A DNA stretch of 64,000 bases, taken from the NCBI GenBank assembly GCA_029212365.1, contig JARGOC010000011.1, positions 1 through 64,000 of the forward strand. Direction: 5' to 3'. Positions 52,906 through 62,109 of this stretch are shown here, one piece after another. Made by a program: the position numbers and the translations under genes. The DNA is from Roseovarius sp. Lineage in GTDB: Bacteria; Pseudomonadota; Alphaproteobacteria; Rhodobacterales; Rhodobacteraceae. The notes beneath the pieces were generated by a model. It was not told where the DNA came from and ran no database searches. It was given only the letters and a program-made list of their open reading frames with translations. Position 1 is the stretch's first letter. The number at the start of each line of letters is the position of its first letter.

Positions 52906-53550
52906 ATGAAATCGCAACCAACCGATGCTTACACGCTGATCCTCGATGCCATTGACAGCGGCGTTTACAAACCCGGTGACCGGCTGGTTGAAAGCGATCT
53001 GGCAGATCGGCTGGGTGTGTCGCGCACCCCCATTCGTGAGGCGTTGCAACGTCTGGAAACCCAATCATTGCTCACCCGGGACGGGCGTTCTTTGATTGTC
53101 TCATCGCTGGATCACAATCAATTGGCCGAGCTTTATGTGGTGCGGGCTGAACTTGAGGCGCTGGCCGCAAATCTGGCCGCGCGCCATGCAACTGACGAAG
53201 AAATACAAGTGTTGCGCGATATGGTCGAAGAAGACCGCTCGTTGATGGGCAATCCCGATGCGATGTCACGCGCCAACCGGCGGTTCCACAAGCAGATACA
53301 TCTGGCCTCGCACAACCGGTTTCTCGTGCAGCAGCTGGATCTCGTGCACCGCTCAATGGCGTTGCTGGCAACCACATCACTTGCTGCCGTAGGCCGTGAT
53401 GAAGCCGCGATTGCCGAACATGACGCCATCGTTTCAGCGATTGAAGCGCGTGATAGCTCCCGTGCCGCTGAGGCGCTGAAGGCACATATATCCAAGGCGT
53501 TTGTCACGCGGTTGAAACTGGATTCAGGGGAAGTCGACAGCACTGTCTGA
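52906..53550 (+). CDS. GntR-family regulator with FCD domain
   Basis: A 214-residue FadR-type regulator: winged HTH (~5-70, VESDLADRLGVSRTPIREAL) and an all-helical FCD domain (~75-205) with the metal-binding His pattern (FHKQIH, EHDAIVSAI, AHISKAF). No obvious operon partner. Its 3' end overlaps the convergent glycosyltransferase gene by 27 bp. Confidence 0.9.
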   Translation: MKSQPTDAYTLILDAIDSGVYKPGDRLVESDLADRLGVSRTPIREALQRLETQSLLTRDGRSLIVSSLDHNQLAELYVVRAELEALAANLAARHATDEEIQVLRDMVEEDRSLMGNPDAMSRANRRFHKQIHLASHNRFLVQQLDLVHRSMALLATTSLAAVGRDEAAIAEHDAIVSAIEARDSSRAAEALKAHISKAFVTRLKLDSGEVDSTV

Positions 53551-55428
53551 AGGCTTTGCCCCAACCACCGCGAGCGACAGCCCATGCGTGGTTTTATCCC
53601 AGTAAAACGGTTTAAAAACAAGCTCATACAGCGCCTTATACGCAGCAATAGCACCCAGCGGAGAGTAGAAATGCATGGTCGGAGACCATAGCATCAAAAA
53701 CCTGTGCTTGGCCCCTGAGACTGCCGTAGTGTGGATGGCGATATTCAAAACCTCAATCAATAAGAAGAGGCTGCCAATCACAGCCAGAGCCGAGCGTGAC
53801 ACCAAAGGATCAAGCGGATGTGGCAAGCCAAACAAGACGAGCCAGAATGACCACAAGACCGGCGCCAGGATAAACTGCGACAACGCTGTCAGAAAATGCG
53901 CCTGAAACCCCAAAAATTTCCATGCGCCCAGCTGGTGAAACAACTGCACTGGATTGCGCATATGCACCAGATAGGTGGTCATGTAGCCCTTGAGCCAGCG
54001 TGAGCGTTGCTTGATCCACGGCCAGAAGCGGCAGTTCGCCTCCTCTTCGGTGATGGTATGCACCATTTCCGTACGATACCCGTGACGCGCCAGACGAAAG
54101 CCCAGATCCGCGTCTTCGGTCACATTATGGGCATCCCACCCGCCAAGCGCTTCAAGAACATTCCGCTTGAAATAGAGCGTCGTACCGCCCAGTGGAATGG
54201 CAAATCCAAGCCGCGCCATGCCGGGTAACATCACCCGGAACCATGTGGCGTATTCAATGGTGAAACACCGTGCCAGCCAGTTTTGGCTCGGGTTATAATA
54301 GTCCAAAATACCCTGCAAACAGGCCACGTCGTCCGGGGCGTGTTGAAACCGGCGCGCGACTTTCGTGATCTGGTCCGGGTCGGGTGCGTCTTCGGCATCG
54401 AAAATGCCCACAATATCCCCTTCGCAAAAATCCAGCGCATAATTCATTGCGCGCGGTTTTGTACGAGGCTGGCCATCAGGGCAAATCACAGCGCGAATCC
54501 ACGGGGGCAAATCAATTTCGGCCAAAGTGGCTTGGGTCAGCTTGTCTTCTTCCTCAAGCACAAGGATCACATCCAGCAAACACTTAGGGTATGTTAGAGT
54601 TGAAAGCCGTGCCACAAGTGCATGTAAAACCTCTGTTTCTCGGAAAAGCGGCACAAGAATTGATACTTTGGGCAAAGGCTTGTGTTGCAATGATTCCGGT
54701 GCGGGGGGCGCATCAGGTTCTGCGGTGATAGCAGATACAAACGCGGCCGTTTTCATGCCCGCCGTGACCACCAGGGTGAAGGCAGCCCAGATCGCAAAGA
54801 TCGAAAAGATCACCGTGGGGAAGGCCAGGATCACAACAGCCAACACAAGCAGACATGTGAGGATGGCGGCCACCCGGCGATGCGCCCGATCGCCCCAATG
54901 GCGGCAACTTTCAGCTTCCTGCACACGCGTTTCGGCATAAAAGGACAAATCGGTGCGAAAATCATCAACAATTCGGTTTTGGATGTCCTGCCGCCCTGCC
55001 AACACGCGCGGGGCGCCTGCAATATGCAGTGGCAAATCAGAGGCATACTCCCGAAACTGATCAGGATGTGCAGTGACCACAACAGGCCGACCACGAGCAT
55101 CAGACAGCGGGGCAAACCCGTGCTTGATCATGTCACGAGGATCAATCCCATCTGCCAGCAGTTGAGACGCTTTCAGATCATCCGCCGATAACGTCAGCGT
55201 GTTTAAACGGTTCGCATGAGCGTCCAGCAATTGCCGTTCGCTGGCCAGACCCTCAGCGCTAAAAATACGCTCAATAGAAGTGTCACAGCGCCCTTTTACC
55301 AGTTGCGCCAACAGTGCATCTGATTTTGAAATTGTGCCCGTTTTGACCAGCTCATCCCCCAATGTGCTGGTCTCACCGGCATATTTCAGCGCCTGCGTCC
55401 CCAGTTGGCGCAGTTCCGAAATCCCCAT
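53524..55428 (-). CDS. GT2 glycosyltransferase with GspE-type N-terminal domain
   Basis: A 634-residue membrane protein. Residues ~10-155 resemble the N-terminal domain of type II secretion ATPases (GDELVKTGTISKSDALLAQL). Two helices follow (~190-240), then a GT2 domain (~260-490) with FDAEDAPDPD, TEDADLGFRL and the QRSRWLKGY motif of processive synthases. Three or four C-terminal helices follow. The combination resembles NfrB-type and cellulose-synthase-like proteins. Probably makes a surface polysaccharide; acceptor unknown, no other polysaccharide genes nearby. Confidence 0.86.
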   Translation of the reverse strand: MGISELRQLGTQALKYAGETSTLGDELVKTGTISKSDALLAQLVKGRCDTSIERIFSAEGLASERQLLDAHANRLNTLTLSADDLKASQLLADGIDPRDMIKHGFAPLSDARGRPVVVTAHPDQFREYASDLPLHIAGAPRVLAGRQDIQNRIVDDFRTDLSFYAETRVQEAESCRHWGDRAHRRVAAILTCLLVLAVVILAFPTVIFSIFAIWAAFTLVVTAGMKTAAFVSAITAEPDAPPAPESLQHKPLPKVSILVPLFRETEVLHALVARLSTLTYPKCLLDVILVLEEEDKLTQATLAEIDLPPWIRAVICPDGQPRTKPRAMNYALDFCEGDIVGIFDAEDAPDPDQITKVARRFQHAPDDVACLQGILDYYNPSQNWLARCFTIEYATWFRVMLPGMARLGFAIPLGGTTLYFKRNVLEALGGWDAHNVTEDADLGFRLARHGYRTEMVHTITEEEANCRFWPWIKQRSRWLKGYMTTYLVHMRNPVQLFHQLGAWKFLGFQAHFLTALSQFILAPVLWSFWLVLFGLPHPLDPLVSRSALAVIGSLFLLIEVLNIAIHTTAVSGAKHRFLMLWSPTMHFYSPLGAIAAYKALYELVFKPFYWDKTTHGLSLAVVGAKPSDSAVDFP

Positions 55429-55583
55429 TTTGCAGTCCTCACTTACCCTTCAGCAATTGAGTGTGCCTGCTATAGGTTAATGGAAAGTAAATACTTCCTT
55501 AACAATACGTTAATGACGGGACGTAAGGTATTAAGATCAGGAGTTTTTCAGCCCGCTCAGCGCAGGTGACGGGCTGACTGACA

Positions 55584-56732
55584 TCAAGCCGACATCGACG
55601 CTGCAAACCGTTCAAACAGATAAAAGCTGTCTTGAGGTCCGGGGCTGGCTTCGGGATGGTGCTGCACCGAAAACACCGGGCGGTCCTTCACCCGGATTCC
55701 GCAGTTAGAACCGTCAAACAACGACACATGAGTTTCCACCAGCTTGGCTGGCAAGGTTTGACTATCCACCGCAAACCCATGATTCATTGAGGTAATTTCA
55801 ACTTTACCTGTTTCCAAATCCTTCACCGGATGGTTGGCCCCATGATGACCGTGATTCATTTTGACGGTCTGTGCCCCAAGCGCAAGCGCCAGCATCTGGT
55901 GACCCAGACAAATGCCAAAGATTGGTAAATTCGCGGCCAAAATCCCCTGAATCATGGGCACCGCATACACGCCCGTCGCCGCCGGATCACCGGGGCCGTT
56001 GGACAAAAACACACCATCAGGTTCATGCGCCAGTATTTCATCCGCTGTGGCGGTTGCGGGCATCACTGTCACCTCACACCCGGCCGAGGCCAGACAGCGC
56101 AGGATGTTTCGCTTGGCACCAAAATCAATGGCGACAACCTTGTGTATCGGCGCGGTCTGGGGGGCATAGCCCTCGGGCCAGGCCCAGCGCATCTCATCCC
56201 AGCGATAGGATTGTGCACAGGTCACATCCTTAGCCAGATCAAGCCCCTCAAGCCCGCCAAAGGCCCGCGCCCGGGCCACCAAAGCGGCCACATCAAAATT
56301 ACCATCCGGGTCATGCGCCAGTGCTACATGAGGCGCGCCTTGTTGGCGGATGGCGCGGGTCAGGCGACGGGTATCAATGCCGCCAATGGCAATACGTCCA
56401 CGCCGGGCCAGCCAATCGGCCAGATGTTCACTTGCGCGCCAATTGCTGGGCAGGGTCGGATCCCATTTCACCACCATGCCTGCGGCCACCGGATCAGCGG
56501 CCTCATCATCCTCGGGGTTCACGCCGACATTCCCGATATGCGGGAAGGTAAACGTGACCACCTGCCCTGCATAAGAGGGATCAGTCATGATTTCCTGATA
56601 CCCGGTCATGGCAGTGTTGAAACACAACTCTGCCGTGGTTTCGCCGACAGCGCCAAAGCCCTTGCCATAAAACAACGTTCCATCCGCGAGGGCCAAGCAG
56701 GCGGTTGGGTGAGACTGAGGCGCATCGGCCAT
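55584..56732 (-). CDS. carA: CarA, carbamoyl-phosphate synthase small subunit
   Basis: A 382-residue glutaminase subunit feeding ammonia to CarB for arginine and pyrimidine synthesis. The C-terminal class I amidotransferase domain has the catalytic Cys in FGICLGHQML and the His-Glu pair in VQHHPEASPGP. GGAGAA lies before the ATG at 56732; an open extension to 56870 is rejected. carB is not in the window. Confidence 0.96.
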   Translation of the reverse strand: MADAPQSHPTACLALADGTLFYGKGFGAVGETTAELCFNTAMTGYQEIMTDPSYAGQVVTFTFPHIGNVGVNPEDDEAADPVAAGMVVKWDPTLPSNWRASEHLADWLARRGRIAIGGIDTRRLTRAIRQQGAPHVALAHDPDGNFDVAALVARARAFGGLEGLDLAKDVTCAQSYRWDEMRWAWPEGYAPQTAPIHKVVAIDFGAKRNILRCLASAGCEVTVMPATATADEILAHEPDGVFLSNGPGDPAATGVYAVPMIQGILAANLPIFGICLGHQMLALALGAQTVKMNHGHHGANHPVKDLETGKVEITSMNHGFAVDSQTLPAKLVETHVSLFDGSNCGIRVKDRPVFSVQHHPEASPGPQDSFYLFERFAASMSA

Positions 56733-56918
56733 GATCGGGATTCTCCGGGGGGTGCAAATTGTCGGGAAACTACGGAGGCCCACGGCGCGGGTCAAGTGCC
56801 AAGATGCACCCAAAGCCGGACGTTTGGTAACGCTGCAAATCCACATTCGCGCGCTTGCCTCCATCTGCAACTTTGGCTAGGGTCGTCAACTTGTGACCAA
56901 CCACTCGGGATGAATGAA

Positions 56919-57383
56919 ATGAATTTGCGCGAGCAGGTCAATACGGCCGTTAAACAGGCTATGAAAGACAAAGCAGCTGATCGGCTGACAACATTGCGCC
57001 TGATCAACGCCGCGATCAAAGATCAAGACATCGCAGCGCGGGGCAATGGCAACGAAACCGGCGTGAGTGATGCGGACATCTTGCAAATCCTTGGCAAAAT
57101 GACCAAGCAACGCCATGAAAGCGTGCGCGCCTACGAAGAAGGCGGACGCATTGATCTGGCCGAACGCGAGCGTGCTGAAATCACGGTGATCGAAGAATTC
57201 CTGCCGCGTCAGTTGAATGGCGACGAAGTGAGCAGCGCCATCGACAAAGCCGTCAGTGACACAGGCGCCAGTTCCATCCGTGATATGGGCAAAGTCATGG
57301 GCGCATTGAAAGAGCTATACACCGGCCAGATGGATTTTGGCACGGTTGGCCCCCTGGTGAAAGACAAGCTCTGCGCGGGGTAA
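56919..57383 (+). CDS. GatB/YqeY-domain protein
   Basis: A 154-residue protein similar to the tail domain of the GatB amidotransferase subunit. Typical segments: KDKAADRLTTLRLINAAIKD and ITVIEEFLPRQL. The ATG at 56919 has GGGA 8 bp upstream; another ATG at 56910 is possible. Divergent to carA, a common arrangement in this group. Function in tRNA-dependent amidation or RNA metabolism is suspected but not shown. Confidence 0.9.
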   Translation: MNLREQVNTAVKQAMKDKAADRLTTLRLINAAIKDQDIAARGNGNETGVSDADILQILGKMTKQRHESVRAYEEGGRIDLAERERAEITVIEEFLPRQLNGDEVSSAIDKAVSDTGASSIRDMGKVMGALKELYTGQMDFGTVGPLVKDKLCAG

Positions 57384-57435
57384 GCCCTGTAGACGGTGTT
57401 GTTGACGCCCGCATTCAAGCCAAAAGCCTTGCCGT

Positions 57436-57942
57436 TTACTCTCGGCGGATCGCCTTCACCCGGCGCAGCGTATCTGACAGCTCTCCATATAGTGCCTTGC
57501 GTTCATCCTCGGACAGGAATGCGCCGATCTCAACCTCGCGGCCTTTGCCTGACAGTGTGACATAGTTTTCCACTGGCCCGCCCTTGGCATGGAGCGCCAC
57601 TTGCACCCAATAGCTGTTGCATTCCCATTCCTGCACCTCCCCCGAGGGATTGGTGCGCACAAGATGTGTCATCTCAGGATCAAGGGTCAAAACCTCTTGT
57701 ACCCTGGCGGTTTTGTAGGAATGTTCCAATCCCCACCAAAGCCCCGCGACCGTCAGCATCAAAAACGGCAACAGACCCCAGACCAGTGCCGTGCCCAACA
57801 AGCCATAAAGCGGAATGGTGATCAGCGTGAAAGTCCCAAGAATAAAGGCCGCGAACCCTTTGCGCGGCAAGGAGCGATGAGGCCAAAGCTCAAGTGTATT
57901 GGGATCAGACGTGTCAGAGGTGGCGGACCAAACATAAGGCAT
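57436..57942 (-). CDS. DUF2244 integral membrane protein
   Basis: A 168-residue membrane protein with two adjacent helices (~30-75) and a C-terminal soluble part with EWECNSYWVQV and LPVFGKGREVEIGAFL-like strand patterns, typical of DUF2244. AGGAGG upstream supports the ATG at 57942. In alphaproteobacteria this family is often found near respiratory genes, but its function is unknown. Confidence 0.85.
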   Translation of the reverse strand: MPYVWSATSDTSDPNTLELWPHRSLPRKGFAAFILGTFTLITIPLYGLLGTALVWGLLPFLMLTVAGLWWGLEHSYKTARVQEVLTLDPEMTHLVRTNPSGEVQEWECNSYWVQVALHAKGGPVENYVTLSGKGREVEIGAFLSEDERKALYGELSDTLRRVKAIRRE

Positions 57943-58044
57943 ACTGAGCAGATTACCTCCTAATTTCAGCAAGGAACATGGCCGAATACCGATGTGCAAA
58001 CCCTAACAAAACCCAAGGCGCCCTGCCCTCAGGGCCGCACTTGG

Positions 58045-58515
58045 CTAGAGCGTTTTCTCCATCACATAGTTATGGATGCGAACGCCATTGCGCTCAAACT
58101 CCTGACGCCGCACTGTGCCAAACCCCTGAGCGGTGAAAAAGCGGTGCGCAGCTTCGCTTGCCTCAACAAACAACCGGACCTTCTGACGCGTTGTCGCCAC
58201 GCCTTCTAAATGTTGATAGAGAGCCGCCCCAACGCCCGTTCCCACCCGATCAGGACGACAATAGAAACAGTCGATATGGCCGCTCGCTTCAAGCTCGATA
58301 AAGCCGATGGCCGCATTTTCATCACTCAGCGCGACAAACACATCGCGCCCGTCACCAACCCGTTGGGCAAATGAATTTGCGTCTATGGGCCTAGGGCTCC
58401 AGGCGGCCAATTGGGCATGCGAATAGTCCTGTGCACCGACCGCGTGCACCGAATCGTGCAGAAGCTGCGCCAAAATCGGTGCATCCTGTGGCTGGAAAAG
58501 ACGAATGCGCGTCAC
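58045..58515 (-). CDS. GNAT-family N-acetyltransferase
   Basis: A 156-residue acetyltransferase. The acetyl-CoA site is at CRPDRVGTGVGAALYQHLE, and AHRFFTAQGFGTVRRQEF follows as in ElaA/YafP-type proteins. Substrate unknown. It lies 7 bp downstream of the cell-wall hydrolase gene and may be cotranscribed with it. Confidence 0.87.
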   Translation of the reverse strand: MTRIRLFQPQDAPILAQLLHDSVHAVGAQDYSHAQLAAWSPRPIDANSFAQRVGDGRDVFVALSDENAAIGFIELEASGHIDCFYCRPDRVGTGVGAALYQHLEGVATTRQKVRLFVEASEAAHRFFTAQGFGTVRRQEFERNGVRIHNYVMEKTL

Positions 58516-58522
58516 ATCAAAC

Positions 58523-59131
58523 CTAGTTCGATGAAACCCGCGTGGGTTGCTTGTAAAAGTGGTGCACCCCGATCGTGGTCGTGCGCGGAAACGTGCGTGA
58601 CCATTTTGGGCTGACCGCGCGCGTGTGATAATGCGTGGCCCCCTTGGTCAGCGGCCGTGAAGCCCCCTGAACCATCAGATTGGCCACCCGGCCCACCTGT
58701 TTGAACGCCGACGGCTCAGAGATCACCTCCTTGTGCCCATCACATGTATAGGTGAACTGGCAGCCATATTTGCGCCCGGTCCCCTGATGGATCACACCAC
58801 ACACCGAATTGGGATAGCGCGCGTGGTCCACACGGTTCATGATCACTTCGGCCACCGCAAACTGACCTTTCACGCTTTCGCCGCGCGCTTCAAAATACAA
58901 GGCCTCGGCCAGACAACGCCACTCTGGGCCACCCTCAGCCACACTGTTATTGGCCAGCCATTCGCGCGAATAGCTGACATCGGTGTCCGCATGTTTGAAC
59001 AACGCCTCGCGCTTGCCCGCCGACAGGGCCTGAAGAACGCGCTGTTCCTGCGCCACAAGTTTTTTCACAGGGGTATCCGCAAAGGCGGTCCCGGACCAGA
59101 TCAGGCCCAAGATCATAGCAATTCGCAACAT
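58523..59131 (-). CDS. SleB-like cell wall hydrolase
   Basis: A 202-residue exported protein. The signal peptide is MLRIAMILGLIWSGTAFA and GGAGAG precedes the ATG at 59131. The Hydrolase_2 domain (~75-195) has the catalytic glutamate in LAEALYFEARGES, then VAEVIMNRVDHARYPNSVCG and ATHYHTRAVSPKW. Such enzymes act as lytic transglycosylase-like peptidoglycan hydrolases. An open extension to 59245 lacks a signal sequence and is rejected. Confidence 0.88.
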   Translation of the reverse strand: MLRIAMILGLIWSGTAFADTPVKKLVAQEQRVLQALSAGKREALFKHADTDVSYSREWLANNSVAEGGPEWRCLAEALYFEARGESVKGQFAVAEVIMNRVDHARYPNSVCGVIHQGTGRKYGCQFTYTCDGHKEVISEPSAFKQVGRVANLMVQGASRPLTKGATHYHTRAVSPKWSRTFPRTTTIGVHHFYKQPTRVSSN

Positions 59132-59287
59132 GAATGTCTCTCCGTCCCACCCAGGGAATTTAGGAAAACTTTGCCGCGATTTATCGGAAATGAGGCATTG
59201 CGTCCACCCCAGGGGCCTGCCAGCGACGAATCGACGCGACGGCACGGCCCTGCACTTGGCCCATGTTGTGGGATAAAGCGGCCTGCC

Positions 59288-61834
59288 CTACCCGATCTTG
59301 TCACGCACCGCTAATTGGGCTGCGGCCAATCGCGCCACCGGAACCCGGAACGGCGAGCATGAAACATAGTCAAATCCCGCATCCCTGCAAAATGCAATTG
59401 ATTCGGGATTGCCGCCATGCTCACCACAAATCGACATCACAATATCAGGGTTGCTTGCTCTGCCGCGCTCAATCCCCATAAGTAACAATTCCCCCACACC
59501 GTCGACATCCAACGAATGAAACGGGTCTTCGGGATAGACGCCTTGCCGCACATATTCGGACATGAATTTGCCCGCGTCATCGCGCGACAACCCATAAGCC
59601 ATCTGCGTCAAATCATTGGTGCCAAAGCTAAGGAACGAGACCAGAGGCGCAATATCACCTGCCCGCAAAGCCGCCCGCGGTGTTTCCACCATCACGCCCA
59701 GCCGGTAAGTGAACGTCCGCCCGGTTTCCAGGCTCACGGCGGCGGCCACGGCATCCACCTTGGCCTTGACCAATTCAACTTCGCGCTTGGCGCTGACCAA
59801 CGGGATCATGATCTCGGGCACCACAGGTGCGCCTTCACGGCTGGCTTCGACTGTGGCCTCAAAGATGGCACGCGCCTGCATTTCGTAAATTTCAGGAATG
59901 GCGATGCCCAGACGCACACCACGCATACCCAACATAGGGTTATATTCGCTCAGCGCCTCAACCCGTCGGGTCACATCCGACATTGGCAAATCCAGCGCCT
60001 CGGCCAGTTGCAATTCGCCCGCGCGGTCCGTGGGCAGGAATTCATGCAAAGGCGGATCAAGTAGACGGATGCAGACCGGCAAGCCCGACATGATGCGGAA
60101 CAGATCAATGAAATCCGCGCGTTGCATCGGCAACAGCCGCTCCAGCGCCTCGGCGCGGTCCGTAGAGGTGTCGGCAAAGATCATCTCGCGCATCACGGTC
60201 AGGCGGTCGGCCTCAAAGAACATATGTTCCGTGCGGCACAGCCCGATACCATGTGCCTTGAACCCGCGCGCCACTTCTGCATCGGCGGGTGTGTCGGCAT
60301 TGGCGCGCACTTCGATATCACGGATGTCATCGGCCCAACTCATCAGTGTCTTGAGCGCCGTCTCACGTGCCGCCTCCAGCATTGGGGCTTCGCCCAGCAA
60401 AACCTCGCCAGTGGTGCCGTCAATCGTGATGACATCGCCTTCCTTGAAGATGCGCCCGCGTGGGCCCTTCAACTGCTTGCGACGCTGTTGGAACTCAATG
60501 TCTGAGGCCCCCACAACACACGGCAGGCCCAGACCGCGGCCAATCACAGCTGCGTGGCTGGTCATGCCGCCTTTTTCAGTCAGCACCCCGGCGGCGGCAT
60601 GCATACCACGGATATCTTCCGAACTGGTTTCGCGCCGCACCAGAATGCAGGCCTCTCCCCGCGCAGCACTGGCTTGCGCTTCGGTGGCTGTAAACACGAT
60701 GTGCCCGCTTGCAGCACCGGGGCTGGCGGCAACACCGGTGGCGATGATGTCGCGCTCGGCTTCGGGGTCAACCTGGCGGTGCAGCAGCTCATTCAATGCG
60801 CGGGGTTCAACGCGCATCAGCGCCTCTTCGCGCGGGATAATCTGATCCTCGGCCAAAGCCACGGCGATACTGACAGCCGCGCGGGCATTGCGTGCCACAC
60901 GCACCCCGTCCAGCAGGTAAACCTTGCCGTTCTCAATGGTGAACTCTGCCTGCATTTCCTCGCGCAGCTTCACGCGCATCAGGGCAGTGTGGGCCTTTAA
61001 CTCGGCAAACGCCTCAGGGGCCTGTTCTTCCAAAGAGGCCCCGCGTGCATCCTTCTCCAGATACAATGACCCCGCCGATTGCCCCAACGCGTCACGTCCT
61101 TGGGATTGCGACAAATACCGCCCGGTGATCTGGCGCATGCCGGTTTCACTGTTCACCAGCTGGATAACACCCGAGCCGCTCTCTGCGTCGCCCTGGCCTA
61201 ATCCCAGCACCAATGCCTGCACCACAAGGCCAAGCCCGGCATCCGCCGGCGCCCCTTTGGCCTGGCGCAACAGCCGGGCCGAGGTGCCTTCCCACGCCCG
61301 CGCCATCGAGCGCAAAACCTCAGTCAATTGCACTGCCGGCTCTTGCGGGAACACCTCATCGGTCTCCACCTCATAGGCTTGCAGCGCTTCAGGCAGGCCC
61401 ACTGTTGGGTCACTGGGCATGTCGTCAAACAGATCAGGATCAAGCCGGGCCACGTCAATCGCGTAGGATTGAACAAACCGCAGATAAAGAGCAGCGGCGG
61501 CGGCTTTTCCGATCTGATTTGACAGCTCGGAAAAGCGGTCATCATTCATCCCAATATTCAGGATCGCCCCCGGCCCGCCCCAATCTGGATCTTCCGACGA
61601 GGGGCGCACGCACAACATTGGCTTATCCCCAAAAGGGGATAAAATATGTTGCATATCAAGGGCTTCACCAGCTGCCAATTTGTGCACCGCTGCGAATGAC
61701 AACGCAATGGTGGTGGGCACAGGCAAATCAAGCCGCGCCAACCGCTGCAAACATTTCGCCCGCCCGCCATGGGTTTCGGCCGCCATCGGGGCATCGGGCG
61801 TAATCAGTGTGATATGTTCGTCATTATTCTGCAC
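59288..61834 (-). CDS. ppdK: Pyruvate phosphate dikinase-like enzyme
   Basis: An 848-residue protein with the PPDK layout: ATP-grasp-type N-terminal domain (~1-330), swivelling phosphohistidine domain (~370-475, GGMTSHAAVIGRGLG) and PEP-binding TIM barrel (~490-848, FGTNDLTQ and CGEHGGNP near the end). The N-terminal nucleotide site is unusual: canonical SVRSGARASMPGMMDTVL is replaced by CVRPSSEDPDWGGPGAIL, although the following LNIGMND is kept. It is also slightly shorter than typical PPDK. It may be a divergent PPDK or a related PEP-dependent enzyme. It follows glyS. Confidence 0.85.
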   Translation of the reverse strand: MQNNDEHITLITPDAPMAAETHGGRAKCLQRLARLDLPVPTTIALSFAAVHKLAAGEALDMQHILSPFGDKPMLCVRPSSEDPDWGGPGAILNIGMNDDRFSELSNQIGKAAAAALYLRFVQSYAIDVARLDPDLFDDMPSDPTVGLPEALQAYEVETDEVFPQEPAVQLTEVLRSMARAWEGTSARLLRQAKGAPADAGLGLVVQALVLGLGQGDAESGSGVIQLVNSETGMRQITGRYLSQSQGRDALGQSAGSLYLEKDARGASLEEQAPEAFAELKAHTALMRVKLREEMQAEFTIENGKVYLLDGVRVARNARAAVSIAVALAEDQIIPREEALMRVEPRALNELLHRQVDPEAERDIIATGVAASPGAASGHIVFTATEAQASAARGEACILVRRETSSEDIRGMHAAAGVLTEKGGMTSHAAVIGRGLGLPCVVGASDIEFQQRRKQLKGPRGRIFKEGDVITIDGTTGEVLLGEAPMLEAARETALKTLMSWADDIRDIEVRANADTPADAEVARGFKAHGIGLCRTEHMFFEADRLTVMREMIFADTSTDRAEALERLLPMQRADFIDLFRIMSGLPVCIRLLDPPLHEFLPTDRAGELQLAEALDLPMSDVTRRVEALSEYNPMLGMRGVRLGIAIPEIYEMQARAIFEATVEASREGAPVVPEIMIPLVSAKREVELVKAKVDAVAAAVSLETGRTFTYRLGVMVETPRAALRAGDIAPLVSFLSFGTNDLTQMAYGLSRDDAGKFMSEYVRQGVYPEDPFHSLDVDGVGELLLMGIERGRASNPDIVMSICGEHGGNPESIAFCRDAGFDYVSCSPFRVPVARLAAAQLAVRDKIG

Positions 61835-62109
61835 TGCAGCACCCTTATGTATCGGCGCAGCATACGCGGGATAACATGCAAAGCAAGGGCAGCTTTAGGA
61901 TCGGCTGGCCATTCCGGCCGAGCTGTACACAAGCCGGACCATCGCCATCCTATGGCGTGGCGAACCGGCATATGTTCAACGGCACTTTACCCACGAGTAT
62001 CCTCGGATAGGATTAATGACGCGCTGAGACACACCTGTCGCCAGCCAAAGGGAGGGGCTGGCGTTGGACCGCCGGCTTTGCCCTGATTCCGGGCAGACGT
62101 TCTGCTGAA

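Noticed and set aside
55545-55576. A 7-bp inverted repeat after carA as an intrinsic terminator
   Set aside because: On the minus strand the hairpin is followed by A residues; the T-run is on the wrong side for carA.
56025-57383. A 452-codon + strand frame covering carA antisense and the YqeY-like gene
   Set aside because: Only the last 154 codons show protein homology; the first part is antisense to carA and has no recognisable motif or ribosome site.
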